Source: Enoplolaimus lenunculus (Eukaryota; Nematoda; Enoplea; Enoplida; Thoracostomopsidae). Taken from it: a stretch of 64,000 nt of DNA. Location of the stretch: contig JASANG010000293.1 of assembly GCA_030248215.1 (NCBI GenBank), positions 1 to 64,000 of the forward strand, read 5' to 3'. The notes under the pieces were generated by a model. That model ran no database searches. It saw nothing but the letters and a program-made list of their open reading frames with translations, and had not been told where the DNA came from. The translations under genes were made by a program, and so were the position numbers. The number at the start of each line of letters is the position of its first letter. Within the stretch, counting starts at the first letter, position 1. Of the stretch, positions 41,840-52,649 are shown piece after piece.

Positions 41840-42091
41840 GGCCAATGTTACTTTAAGGGGTGTAACAGTAGATCAAGTGTATTCCTAAGCCTAAGTCTAA
41901 GCCTAAGCGTTGCAAAAATGAGTTCCTAAGCCTAAGCCTAAAGCGTAAACCTAAGTCGAAGCAAAAAGCAAAAATGAGTTCCTAAGCCTAAGCCTAAACC
42001 TAAGTCTAAGCAAAAAATACAATTTATAATCTAAACCTACTCTTTTATAGACCCAACCGAAACCCGGACGCCCCTTAATCGAACATGGGCC
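41840..42091 (-). mobile_element. Family A foldback, GGCCAATGTTAC subtype
   Basis: Ends GGCCAATGTTACTTTAAGGG and CCCCTTAATCGAACATGGGCC. The inner block GTTGCAAAAATGAGTTCCTA recurs, and the AGCAAAAATGAGTTCCTAAG unit is duplicated, so the array here grew by a unit larger than the hexamer. Confidence 0.88.
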
Positions 42092-42492
42092 GTTGAGTTT
42101 GTACTGCATTACCGATTATCAGATGTGAAAATTGCAGTTGCAAAAAAACACTAAATATTTCCAGTGGATTTGTGGCCAAAGGCGACAGAGGGTAGTTCGT
42201 ATTGCATTAGTCATTGTTAACTTATAAAACTTTAGTTAACGAAATACAAAAATTTCCAACTGGCCCAATGCCAGATGCGAACTCGGACCGCTCGGTTTGA
42301 ATTAGTATTTGTACCTCCAGAAATTTTTACCTGTGGATATGGAATCCCTCCATGCTTCTCCTGCTAGTTTATGGCCTCGTCCTGCTTGTTCAACGGACTA
42401 CGGGCCTTTGTAAAGGCATACTTTAACTGTATAAACTTTCACGAGCAAAAATACCTGCAGCCTTCTGGTTTTTGAAACCTTAAGCAGTGTTA
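42092..42492. other. Stretch without firm features
   Basis: A hydrophobic frame at 42,354 (MLLLLVYGLVLLVQRTTG) looks like a signal peptide but its last codons coincide with ACGGACTACGGGCC, the end word of family D, so it is probably repeat-derived. Confidence 0.35.
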
Positions 42493-42933
42493 CTGTAGTG
42501 ACTCGAATAAGAGAAAGTAAAAAGAGGGGGTACCCATTTTGAGTCTAAACCAATAGGAGTCCGTATCCCTAAAAAGAGTCCGTAAGCGGATAGAGTCCTT
42601 AAATCCTCATTAGAGTTCATAAATGTCAATTATTCCCAATTTAGCGCATAAATGACTCCAGGACTAAATAAAGTTGACTTCGAAACTTTAAAATATACTT
42701 AAGTTTAGAAAGTAACATTCCAAAGCATAACCTTGCATTATCGCTCAAGCTTTTGGTGCAACATAAAAAACGGTTAATTCAACAGATAGTTGCAATACCG
42801 GATATATATTAGTAACGAAGGATGGCGGAGGGCGGGTTGAAAATAAATAACAGTCCGTAACCGAATAAGCGTGGAGGGTAGCCTCTGAAGAGGCCAAATA
42901 AATGTCAGCCCCCCTCTTATTCGGGTCACTCAG
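42493..42933 (-). mobile_element. Family C MITE, complete, TA-flanked
   Basis: Ends CTGTAGTGACTCGAATAAGA and TCTTATTCGGGTCACTCAG. TA at both outer edges. Interior GAGTCCGTATCCCTAAAAAG and TTGCATTATCGCTCAAGCTT match the other copies. Confidence 0.88.
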
Positions 42934-43077
42934 TAATTTATTTAATCTGTTCTGTCGTTTTGTTTACGAAATATAAGTTTTAAGTATGTGCGATAATTGA
43001 ATTTTTAGGCGTTAAAGCAAAACTGTTTTATATCTTATTATCTTCCAAAACGTATTATTTAAGTAAATTTCAAATAA

Positions 43078-43112
43078 ATGAAAGTTCGGTTCAAGTCACC
43101 GCCAAGCCACAG
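43078..43112 (+). CDS. Possible short first coding exon
   Basis: ATG opens 11 codons plus two bases (MKVRFKSPPSH) and runs into CACAG|GTAAGG, a near-consensus donor. Short basic first exons are normal in animals, but a 35-base frame carries little statistical weight; the donor is the evidence. A compatible plus-strand frame begins at 45,304 (see there). Confidence 0.25.
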
Positions 43113-43238
43113 GTAAGGTTATCTTCATTTACACCGTATGCGTGGATCTGTGCAAGCTTATAGTTAACAAAACCTCAACTTCCTCAAATTGTGATCTTGT
43201 GGTAACATAAAGATTATAAAAAGCAAAACAACCACTTT

Positions 43239-43360
43239 GGCCCATGTATAGAACAGGGCCGGAACAGTAGTATAAGCGTATGCCTAAGCCTAAGCCTAAA
43301 GCCTAAGCCTAAGCGTATGGATGAGCCTATTCCTAAGTCTAAGTCTAAACCTAAATAAAA
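43239..43360 (-). mobile_element. Family A foldback, one end lost
   Basis: Perfect left end GGCCCATGTATAGAACAGGG, GGAACAGTAGTATAAGCGTA, two CCTAAG blocks around GCGTATGGATGAGCCTATTC, then an abrupt stop at AACCTAAATAAAACG. Confidence 0.85.
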
Positions 43361-43524
43361 CGATTTTTGAGTAAAATTTCTAACGTTTTTACTGTAATAC
43401 TTTATACCAGCACAAGTTGCTCAATGTTTCTGCTTGGATAAATCACAAAGCTGCAACCGGTTGTGCTAAGTATGACGATATAATTAATTAAATAATTCTA
43501 TCGCTATCAAAGGGTCAACCCAAA

Positions 43525-43850
43525 TCAGGGGCGGTGATGTGAAAAACTGATCGAGGGGCGCGATCCCTTTTTCGGGTGATTTTGGCTATCCCTTCCAGCC
43601 GATGTTCGTCCAAAGATGATTGGATTTTGAAAATTACTGCATATTTGAGCTTCTCATAACCTCCACTGGTATTCCACGCCCAAATTTGGATATTTGAAAA
43701 ATTTTAGTTTTAAGGTCTCACAGTCGTCCTTTGGGTCCCAAAAAGTTAAACTTAATACAAACTATGCAAAAATAATTTTGGTCGGTTCGGACTATTAATG
43801 GAGAAAGGTACGCGCCCCCATCGTCCCACCCTATTTTATCACCGCCCTTG
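43525..43850. mobile_element. Family J element, complete
   Basis: Terminal repeats CAGGGGCGGTGAT and ATCACCGCCCTTG define it. Inside: GTTCGTCCAAAGATGATTGG, TTGAGCTTCTCATAACCTCC and CCAAATTTGGATATTTGAAA. This copy gives the true ends of family J. Confidence 0.8.
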
Positions 43851-44161
43851 ACACCAAATATTTAAAAATTCATAAAGCAGTATTTTCAAATAGGTCCTCC
43901 TATCGCAAGTTTAGCAGGACGGAATCAAAATTATTTGCCAATAAGCAGACGTTCGTCGTACAGCTGAACAGTTTATTCTGTTTTTCAAACGGCTAAATTT
44001 CACACAGAAACTTTGATTCAGTAAAATTTAAAAGTTACAGAACCTATCGACAACTGGTAAAATGTGTGTTTATACACAGTGCAAAACCTAAACATTTCAA
44101 CAAAACATGTACTGGTTAATTTTTAAGTACACCACCTAATCATATTTTTCGAACAGTTGAA

Positions 44162-44322
44162 GCGTAGCCACCGTAGCTGCAGGTGAGTTTAGTCCCTCTC
44201 TGGAAAATTTTTGGCGTTCGTAGAAATTTTTCAACCTTGCATGTACGGTAACGAAAACCCTTGTATACATCTCCTGAAAAATTTTTTATCCCCTTTAGCA
44301 AGGTGAGCTGGCTACGCAGCTG
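44162..44322 (-). mobile_element. Family D element
   Basis: Left end worn (GCGTAGCCACCGTAGCTGCA), middle AATTTTTCAACCTTGCATGT and GAAAACCCTTGTATACATCT typical, right end GCAAGGTGAGCTGGCTACGC. Confidence 0.75.
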
Positions 44323-44643
44323 TAGCGACGTCAAAATCCCGTAAAATAATCCAATCCAAAAAAGTTTATTCACAAATAATAGACATACTGGCAGCATAAC
44401 TGTTTCTAATATTTCTGTTGCTTTTGCGCCAGGGCAATAAACGCGCCAGTCTTCTAAACCATGCGGTTTTGTGCCACAATTTGTCTTTGACACTACACCC
44501 AGCCGATGAAAAAACGCCCCAATCCTATGAGAAATTTCTTTGGGTCGACAGGCCGAAATGACTTTTTGAATAGCAATTTGTGCAACAGTAAATACCAGGT
44601 CTGATACCACCGCAGTACACACGGTATACCTATAGTCAAACAT
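44323..44643 (-). CDS. Open frame of about 107 codons, possible exon
   Basis: The minus-strand frame from the ATG at 44,643 runs 167 codons. The last 60 lie in the D element and are repeat-derived. The first 107 lie in unique sequence of somewhat raised G+C. They contain a basic centre (RPKEISHRIGAFFHRLG) and a hydrophobic span at residues 77-104 (ILETVMLPVCLLFVNKLFWI..) that could cross a membrane. No donor is obvious before the D element. Either a membrane-protein exon or a chance frame; family not recognised. Confidence 0.25.
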
Positions 44644-45303
44644 GTGTATATGAACATGGTAAGCCCGGGTGCATGGTCTTTAGTTTAAGACAGAGGCGCC
44701 CATACCGGCGGCGTCATCAAAATGGTTGAATATTCAGGCAGGGTTGCTACCTCAAAGTAAACAATTGTTTGACCTCAAGATCCTACACAGAACGTCTTTC
44801 TTAAGACTGTTAAAAGTGGTTTTTGTTGTCTGTCCAGAAATTTCGCGAGACGATATATCCCTATGTCTCATCATAAGCTCTACAGGCCCATATGCTATAG
44901 CGATCTTGGGTGAACAGGAACACACAGTTTTGCCATGATGGTTATGATTTTTGTTATGGCGTTATGGTTTTAACACGTGAAATTATGTTGCCATATTGTT
45001 AGCAGAAACAGCCACACTCTCTTAGTGTTTTTATTTCCATAATATCTAGGTGATAATAACTTATATAATCGTTCCTCGATTGAACCATTGGCGCCAGTCA
45101 GTTTATATCAAAAGTGTGGAGGGGGTCAATTCAGAAACGTATTAAATATGATTAAAGCTTGAAAGTGAACAGTAAAATATATGCGAAAAATTGCTATTAT
45201 TTGACTATAGGTTGACAGAAATTGATCAGGTGGAAATTTGTTTTTAAAAGTATGCAGGAGAAAGAAAATTTTGGTAAAATACAGTAGTTGAAAAAAGTAA
45301 GAG
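44644..45303. other. Stretch without recognised gene
   Basis: A plus-strand frame at 44,726-44,938 has no border support. No repeat partner. Confidence 0.35.
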
Positions 45304-45596
45304 TGAAAACGGTGTCCATACCGTCCACTCTTAAGATTTGGAATATTTTATACGTCCATCGAGAAATCACGATTGTAGATCCGAAAAAAACAAGACGACA
45401 GGAAAAAGAAAAATCCCGCGCAGGTCCCAACGGTAGTAATAAAACAATCCGTAATTGGTTTAAAGCCGAACTATGTCTACTTGAGTCGGACCTGACAAAA
45501 AAATCACGTCCAACGGGAATAGACGCCAGCAGATGTAGCCCTAAGCCGACGCGGTCCGAGATAACCGGGCAAAATTTGCGGAATATGACTTCATGA
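45304..45596 (+). CDS. Possible terminal coding exon, basic protein
   Basis: The frame is open from 45,288 to TGA at 45,594. It is lysine/arginine-rich (DPKKTRRQEKEKSRAGPNGS) with several GC-ending codons and G+C above background. If entry is after the AG at 45,303, the phase fits the two bases left over by the exon at 43,078; this link is inference, and that acceptor (AAAAAAGTAAG) is poor. The minus strand is open too for 136 codons over the same region, with a hydrophobic product. Family unknown. Confidence 0.25.
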
Positions 45597-46435
45597 TCGC
45601 GGACCAAGATGCATCCCTACAGTTTCCAACTGCAGTATATAACCAGTGTTCTTTCACAAAACTCAAATTGACAGATTGAGAATCTATTGCGAACATTCAT
45701 GAAGTAAGATAGACTAGTAAATGTTGGTATCATGTGCATCAAGGTGCAACCGGTGTTGAAATTTTTCGTAGCCGGATTCGGAGGTCAATAAAACTTGACA
45801 GAGCCGTAGGTGAGGTGAAATTAAGTAGTTAAAATGATATTTAATTTGTTACTAGTAAATATCTGTAAAGTGTTGTTAAATCGCTGGGTTTTATGCTTAT
45901 TTTTAACGAAAGCTTTGTGAAGTTTTTTTCTAAGGCGGGTGTAGTCAAAATCGCCTACACATTTTATTGTTAAAAAGTGGGGAGGTCACAGACCACTCCA
46001 CTCCCATCGCGATTGGCGCCCATATTACGAAATTCATCAAAAATCTTAAAAAAAATTGTGACGCATCTATTTTTTCTCTAAATTCTAAAATGCCTCAACT
46101 GTTGGCAGAAAAATAAAAAATCTTAGAGACTTGTACACTTTAACACCTGTTTTCCTTTTGTATCATTTTGATCACTATTCGTTACAGTTTGCGTTATTTT
46201 TACTATCCGTTTACACCCTGGTTCCATGTAAAGGTAGCACCAAAACTGTTTCCTCATTAAAGTTTGCTCAAAAATTTCAGTATAATAAATTTTCGCTATA
46301 TTTTAGCAAATTTGGTTAAATATTAAAGTAATTTTTTTTATTTTGTCAGATTTTCAACTGTACCCAGGAGCGGATCATAATCTCTTGCCCTGGGACCGAC
46401 TTGTTTTACAGGACTCCGTGACATACACTGCTAAC
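45597..46435. other. 0.8 kb without recognised gene
   Basis: AT-rich; no repeat partner and no exon-like island. Confidence 0.4.
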
Positions 46436-46635
46436 AATTCGTGAGTCAAATTGACTCCCTCCAAAATAGGCTCAACCGAACTACACAAACTGAGTCAAGT
46501 TCGATTCCACCAGAGTCAAATTCGACTCGCTTACTCGCACGTCTAACTTTGGCGGAGTTAAATTTGACTCAGATTGTGTAGGCCCGTAGAGCCTGTTTCG
46601 AAGGGAGTCAATTTGACTCACCAATTTTTGCAGTG
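46436..46635. mobile_element. Family B MITE, complete, TA-flanked
   Basis: Ends CACTGCTAACAATTCGTGAG and CTCACCAATTTTTGCAGTG, TA outside both. The mirrored interior is kept (GAACTACACAAACTGAGTC facing GACTCAGATTGTGTAGGCC). Confidence 0.87.
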
Positions 46636-46700
46636 TAGGATCTTTGTGAATACGTACTGGTTATTTTAACAAAAAAGATTGCAGACAAAATTTTTGGGTA

Positions 46701-47088
46701 GACTGTAGTTACCCGAAATAGACGGGGTAAATAAGTGGGCGGTCCCCATGTTGAGTCCCAATCAATTGGAGTCCGTATTCTTAATAAGAGTCTGTAAGCA
46801 GACAGAATCCCTAAACTGTAATTTGAGTCCATAAATGACAGTTATCCCTAATTGCAGTACAAAAATGACTCCAGGATCAAATAAATATGATTTCGAAACT
46901 TTAAAGCGTACTTAAGTTTTGAAAATAAATTCCCAAGTATAATCTTACATTATCGCTCAAACTTTTGACACGAGACAAAAAACGTTTATTTCAACGGATA
47001 GCTACAATACCGAACCGAATATCAGGGGATTTTCTCTTGAGAGGCCGAATAAATGTCATTGTCCCCGTTCGTATTTGGGTCACTACAG
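46701..47088 (-). mobile_element. Family C MITE, diverged
   Basis: Ends GACTGTAGTTACCCGAAATA and CGTATTTGGGTCACTACAG. Interior CCCAATCAATTGGAGTCCGT and TACATTATCGCTCAAACTTT match. TA follows the right end and precedes the left. Confidence 0.85.
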
Positions 47089-48654
47089 TATATGTCGCAG
47101 CTCAACCGTAATTCAACTCAATTGTGAATTAGACAAATCCCAAGCGGAGTTACCATTTATGTAAGGTCAAGGTGGAATTTTCTTTTCGCGCAAACCCCAC
47201 AGTTGATTTGTTAATACCTTGATGCCACACACAACTTCGATTGGCTGGTGTAATTACTTTTCTTTCTGGCTTTTCCAATTTCGACTAGCCCAAAATGGAA
47301 TTGGGCAAGTATACGGCTATGAAATAAGAGGTGTGTAACCAATTAAAAACACTGCAACATTGTCAGAGAAAATTAACACTTTCGGATAACCTAAATCGTA
47401 ATTCCGCTGCAGACTAGCCCAATTCAACCCCCCCAATTGAAGGAGACCCGACCTTTGGGTGGTTCAATTTTGGTAAACCAAAATTTGTTTCGCTCACCAC
47501 GAAGTAATAAAGTTACAGTACATTTTATTGTGACCCCTCGGACCTGTTTGGGGGGAGGTAATACAAATTTGTGTAAAGTCCTCGAAGACAAACTTGGATA
47601 TGATTAAAATAAGATAAAAAACATCTTATTTTAACACAGATGTACTAAAAACGGTGGGTGATGCTGTAAAATAAATTTTAGCCCACATGCAGCGCTTAAT
47701 CTGAACACAATGGCACATTATATATGCTAAACGCGTACATTTAATTACATTTAATATTTTTTCCCAACGTTTTTTGTTGCTCGTTGAATTTTAACCAAAA
47801 TATATGAGTTTACTTTGATGCACTATCGTGTGCTCGTTTGTCAAATAATGAGCACTTTCTAGCGTTTCAGACTCATCAAAGCGTTTGATTCTGTTCATAT
47901 TTTCATTACTGGGGCAGGGCATCCGCTTTTAGAATCATCGAACATTTTGAATTTAGCAATTTTACTCAAATTGTAAGAACAAAAAACAACATTATTTTTC
48001 TTTTAGTTTTTTTTAACGGTGGCGTAAAGTTTCTAAGATTAGTGAACGTTTAAGTAATTGATTCTGCTTTGTTTCAAGTTTTTCCACTTTTTTGGCAGAA
48101 TTATCAGTACAGATTGACAGTGCGCCACTCAAATATTAGAGACGACGACTAGCTGTCATTATAAAATACAGCGACAAAATAAGACGGCATTTTTGCAACG
48201 TTTTTGGTTGCAGCAAAGTCTAAAGGTTTTAAATTGTTTTTTTTTGCTGTAGTTTGCACAAAAAATGCAATTTTAGCAATTAATATGTTCTTGCTGTTGT
48301 GCAAAGTGTACAGTTTTTATTATTTTATGTTTATTTTGTTTATTTTTGACTTTCCTAGTGTTGTTGTTGTTGTTGAGTACCGTCGCAGAAGAAGGAGACT
48401 TGGGAATATAATTTTATAATCGAGTAATATTCGTAAAAAAACGTATATACGTAATTCCCACGCTACAGTTTTTGGTGTCGCGTATTTCGAGCGTTGGCTA
48501 TTGCCATTGCAGTTTTATTGTTTTTGTGTTAATGAATTTTTCTATTTCTGTCCGGTAAAATTACTTTGTGACTAGTGATAATTTTAACAACTCACGTGAA
48601 AAAGCATGTAATCTTCTAAAAAAATCAGTTGGACGTTTAGTATTTGTTAGTGTC
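47089..48654. other. 1.6 kb without recognised gene
   Basis: GACTAGCCCAAAATGGAATT (47,282) and GACTAGCCCAATTCAACCCC (47,412) form a loose repeat pair. T-rich tracts and a (GTT)n run at 48,360 are present. The 71-codon frame at 48,204 is hydrophobic because it is T-rich. Confidence 0.35.
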
Positions 48655-48905
48655 AACATATTTATCGAATCTACGAAAATTCGTCGCCCGACAACTTGTC
48701 GCCAAACAGTGTTCTAAAGCCGATGAGTAAATCTTAGCATAATCGTACGCGTAATCTAAAGCCGATGAGTAAATCTTAGCATAATCGTACGCGTAATCTA
48801 AAGCCGAAGTCGTACGCCTAAGCATATAATGATGCGCGACGAATTGTCGAGTCGATGAAATTTCAGATTACATGTTGTCGCGGGACGAAAAATAGCGTTA
48901 AAAAT
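48655..48905. mobile_element. Family K element with internal tandem duplication
   Basis: CGCCCGACAACTTGTCGCCA and GCGACGAATTGTCGAGTCGA frame it. Between them a 42-base unit (AAGCCGATGAGTAAATCTTA.. GTACGCGTAATC) is present two and a half times. Confidence 0.65.
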
Positions 48906-49179
48906 TGTTGTCAAATGCTGTTCAGATTTTGCGCAAAATGTACACAATGAATGATCAGAATAGACAACGAGAAGAGTTAATAAGCCAAAGTTTTCAACTT
49001 TTTCACAGTGTGAGACACAATCGAGCTGAGTGTATAATCGAAAACTAGTGTTTGCGGTTTTATTCGATTCTAAACCGTTGGTGAACTTCACAGCTTCGGA
49101 TCGAAATATTATATAATAGCAAGAAAAGCCTTCCGAGTATAACCGGGCAAGGCGCTAAACGCAATTTTATCACTAAATC

Positions 49180-49505
49180 GGCCCATGTATAGAACAGAGC
49201 CGGAACAGTAGTATAAGCATATTGCCTAAGCCTAAACCTAAGTGAACAGTAGTATAAGCATAAGCATATTCCTAAGCCTAAGACTAAGTCAACAGTAGTA
49301 TAAGCATATTGCCTAAGCCTAAACCTAAGTGAACAGTAGTATAAGCATAAGCATATTCCTAAGCCTAAGTCTATGCCTAAGCATATGGATGACGCTATTC
49401 CTAAACCTAAGCCTATGCTTAAGCAAAAAAAATAGTCTAAAGCTTAAACTACCTCTATTATAACCCCTTCGGAAAACGATCCGGCCCTGTACCAATACTT
49501 GGGCC
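49180..49505 (-). mobile_element. Family A foldback with higher-order expansion
   Basis: Left end GGCCCATGTATAGAACAGAG, right end CCCTGTACCAATACTTGGGCC. The block beginning GAACAGTAGTATAAGCATAT is present four times, alternating between a TTGCCTAAGCC and a TTCCTAAGCC form, so an 87-base pair of blocks has duplicated. Longest A copy in the window. Confidence 0.92.
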
Positions 49506-50054
49506 ACTAAATTTTTAGCGCAAGTTTGGTTTTACTGCAATATAATTCATTTGTCGAATGCATCCGACTGATACAACGGTAAAGGTCTTGGTGTTCTTTG
49601 TGATGTGATTTAGGGTCAAAAAACACTGTCAGCTGTGTAGGACTGTTTTCGGTATACGGTTACTTCTTTTCGGGAGTTTCGAACCGTTTATTTGTATGCG
49701 TTCGATGTTAATATTGCATGACTGAGCTGTATTTAAATATTAATGAGTTTTGTTTGAGTATGTCTATAACAGTACGCAAATGCTCACAGCTTGGCAGAAT
49801 AGACTATTTCAATATTGACAGTGTGGCTTAAAACTTTACGCCTGTCTCGCTGGTGTTTGCTTTAGAAAGTCCACGTCGGCTGCTTGAAATTGTTAGTTGA
49901 GAGTCGAAATTTCAAGATCAGACAAATATAGTATTGCTAATATAAAAACTGTTACTGTGTTGTTGAAAACAGTTTCGTTCAGGTGGATGGAAGATATCCG
50001 TAGTGCGTTTAGACACCGCCTTCCTTTATGGAACAGGTTTGCCTATCTGAATAG
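49506..50054. other. Stretch with one weak exon-like segment
   Basis: CAGTTTCGTTCAG (to 49,982) followed by G TGG ATG GAA.. reads WMEDIRSAFRHRLPLWNR and then reaches AACAG|GTTTGC. The acceptor is fair, the donor poor. Otherwise AT-rich. Confidence 0.25.
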
Positions 50055-50226
50055 CAGTGGCGAATCCGGAATTTTGTGAAACGCCGGACTGCGCGTGATA
50101 TAATAGTGCGAAAAACTCGCGAGCGAAGCGAACCATAAGCTAAACGCATTTAAGTGCTCAGCGTAACACAAAATCTTGTGCTTGATCCCTGTTGGTGTTT
50201 TTGGACTTCCGCTTGGTACGCCAGTG
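50055..50226. mobile_element. Family G element
   Basis: CAGTGGCGAATCCGGAATTT begins it, GCGAGCGAAGCGAACC is an inner hairpin word, and TTCCGCTTGGTACGCCAGTG ends it. Confidence 0.6.
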
Positions 50227-50384
50227 TGAATAGTATATTTTAGCCCAATTTGTACTCAAAAGAAATCTCTGTCTGGTTCCACTTGATACCGTCGTATCTA
50301 CGGTTGGGTCAACCCGGCATAAGCACTGCCAACAGGAATCAAAGCCAAAATTTTGTATTATGGTTTAGCACTAAAATGGTGCTT

Positions 50385-50474
50385 GATTTCTCGCTTGCGA
50401 GTTTTTTTACCAGTTTATCTTGCGTTTCACCCCCCACCTTATTTTTTTCGAAATTTCTGAATCCACCACTGCCG
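50385..50474. mobile_element. Family G fragment, reversed
   Basis: TTCTCGCTTGCGAGTTTTTT, CTTGCGTTTCACCCCCCACC and GAAATTTCTGAATCCACCAC are the reverse of the left part of G. It faces the copy at 50,055, about 160 bases away. Confidence 0.5.
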
Positions 50475-50581
50475 TATAAACTGTTTTGCACGATCAGGTG
50501 TATACGGGGGCATCATCATAATAAGGCGATAGCGTTTTTGTTGATTTGTTCGTTTAATTGAACACTGTTTCCGTTATGTGT

Positions 50582-50700
50582 CCGCCAGCCGGCATATAGC
50601 CAAAACCGGTCTGATTTTGAAAATATTTTGCATTTTCGAGCTTTTCAAGACTTCTCCTAATTCGAGTTCAAGTAGCCAGGATTTTGAAACGGGTGTTACG
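50582..50700. mobile_element. Family J fragment
   Basis: CAGCCGGCATATAGCCAAAA, CTGATTTTGAAAATATTTTG and GAGCTTTTCAAGACTTCTCC match the left half of J, then it diverges. Confidence 0.5.
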
Positions 50701-50967
50701 TCCTGCAAAACGTTCGAATGGGTTGATGGATTGTTGTATTACAAATTGAAAAGAAAAACATCTACGGGACGTCAGGAGAAGCACAACCTATGCAATATAA
50801 AATATGGGCCTCTGCTTGATTTTGGAAGCAGGGTTACGTTGTGTAAAAACTTCGAAGCCAGCAAGTTTTTTGTGTTATAAACAGAACGACATCTTAAAAC
50901 CCCTTTTACGAAAATCCTATAGGGTGTGTTTAGCAGTTTAATTCCTGTACCTGAATATTACTAGCTA

Positions 50968-51189
50968 CACTGCAAAAAGTGGTAAGTGAAATTGCCTCTC
51001 TGCGAAACATGCTTTTCCTGACTACAAAAACTGAGTCAAAATTCGACTCCAACAGAGTCAAATTCGATTCACTGAATCGCTCAGAGAGTCTCGAATTTGA
51101 CTCTGGCGGAGTCGAATTTCGACTCAGTTTGTGTAGTCAGGAAAAGCGTATTTCGGAGAGATGCAATTTGACTCACCATTTTTAAAGTG
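50968..51189. mobile_element. Family B MITE, complete, TA-flanked
   Basis: Ends CACTGCAAAAAGTGGTAAGT and CTCACCATTTTTAAAGTG, with TA outside both. The interior AATTCGACTCCAACAGAGTC faces GACTCTGGCGGAGTCGAATT. Confidence 0.88.
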
Positions 51190-51471
51190 TAGGTTTTAGC
51201 GTTAACTGCTTTGCATATCTGCTGTACTCAACTCAATCTACATTTGTTTCAATCTAAAGAAAAGCTCAAAATAATATTGATGTCTAAATTAAATATTGCC
51301 ACAGTCGTCCGTGCGGTTTTAGACAAACAGTGCACTGAGGTATTTTGCAAAAAGGTTTTTTGAATTTGAAATTAAAATAATAAAGAACGCTCAATCAGTT
51401 TGAATATTTGATTAGGTTTGATTGTCACCAGTGCAATGATGGAACACACGTTGGGTATTATGGCCTATGTA

Positions 51472-51660
51472 TAGAACAGGGCCGGATCGTTTTACGGAGG
51501 GGCTATAAGAGAGTCTGTTTAAGGTTTAGACAAAATTTTTTGCTTAGGCTTAGACTTAGGCTTAGGCTTAGGAATAGGCCCATCTAGACGCTTAGGCTTA
51601 GGCTTTTAGGCTTAGGAATATGCTTATACTACTGTTCCGGCCCTGTTCTATACATGGGCT
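51472..51660 (+). mobile_element. Family A foldback, complete copy
   Basis: GGCCTATGTATAGAACAGGG at the left, CCCTGTTCTATACATGGGC at the right. Two TTAGGC blocks separated by GGAATAGGCCCATCTAGACG. Nearly the same architecture as 7,014. Confidence 0.92.
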
Positions 51661-51811
51661 GTTGATATTCGGCAGCCAGTACGTACTTCGCGATATTATT
51701 TCATTCAACGCTGGGATCACTAGTGAATGAAATATTGAACACGAAATAGTAATTGCTAACGAATTAAAGGCTTAAATTAATACATTAATAATTTTTCGCA
51801 GTTCAAAATTT

Positions 51812-52016
51812 GGACCCATGTAAAGATCAGGGGCGGAGTGTTTTTTTGTAGGACTGTAATAAAGTAAGGTCAAGCTTTAGACTAATTTTTTGCTTGGAGG
51901 CGTAGGCTTAGGCTTAGGCTTAGGAATATGCTCATTCTTACGCTTAGGTTTAGGCTTAGCCTTAGGCTTAGGAATATGCTTATAATACTGTGCCTCCCCT
52001 GTTCTTTACATGGGCC
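51812..52016 (+). mobile_element. Family A foldback, mixed ends
   Basis: Left end GGACCCATGTAAAGATCAGG, then GGACTGTAATAAAGTAAGGT; right end CCCCTGTTCTTTACATGGGCC. Only 150 bases from the previous A copy and in the same orientation, but of another subfamily. Confidence 0.9.
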
Positions 52017-52555
52017 AAATTTTGCAACGAAAATACTAGTATTATTAACTATTCCGAAGAACACTATTGAAATATGTGAAATTTTTCGCAGTTTGAAAAC
52101 GTTTTCACCAACTCGAGCCCGTATCAGAAACGGACACAACGCTCAGTTGCACAGAAAAACTTTAGCTCAGCTTGTAAGTCTTGTGAAATCGTCAAACTGT
52201 TCGTCCAAAATTAGTGTTACGCCAATCCCTTACATGCTTGATTGACTACAGTTTATCACAGTAAACTAAACTAATAGGAAATCCATTTTATTTTGCTGTT
52301 GCTCATGTTTATTCAAAGGATCCTGCTCGCTGGGATACTTAAAGACTGGTAGGCTTAGGTTTAGGCTAACGCTTTGGCTTAGACTTAAATTTAAATTTTG
52401 GATTTGTTGGGAACGCTCTATAGTTAACACGGACCTTGCTGCTGAAAAACTCTAATTCCCATCGTTTCTATGACACGATAAACATTCTATTATGCTGTAT
52501 CACTGATCATAACTTTAGTATTTTTCAATCATCTATATGTCTACTTTCAATTTTA
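52017..52555. other. Stretch without recognised gene
   Basis: A worn GGCTTAGGTTTAGGCTAACG patch at 52,351-52,395 is probably an old A remnant. No exon-like island. Confidence 0.4.
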
Positions 52556-52649
52556 CACTGCAAGACTCTGGTGGACCCGAATTTGACTTAGTTTGTGTAG
52601 TCCGGAAAAGCCTATTTCGGAGTCAATTAGACTGACCTTTTTTGCTGTG
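52556..52649. mobile_element. Family B MITE with large internal deletion
   Basis: CACTGCAAGACTCTGGTGGA at the left jumps directly to the right half (GTTTGTGTAGTCCGGAAAAG..CTTTTTTTGCTGTG). TA at both outer edges. Less than half the usual length. Confidence 0.78.

Noticed and set aside
42354-42423. Signal-peptide-like frame MLLLLVYGLVLLVQRTTG
   Set aside because: Its end coincides with GGACTACGGGCC, a D end word, and there is no good donor.
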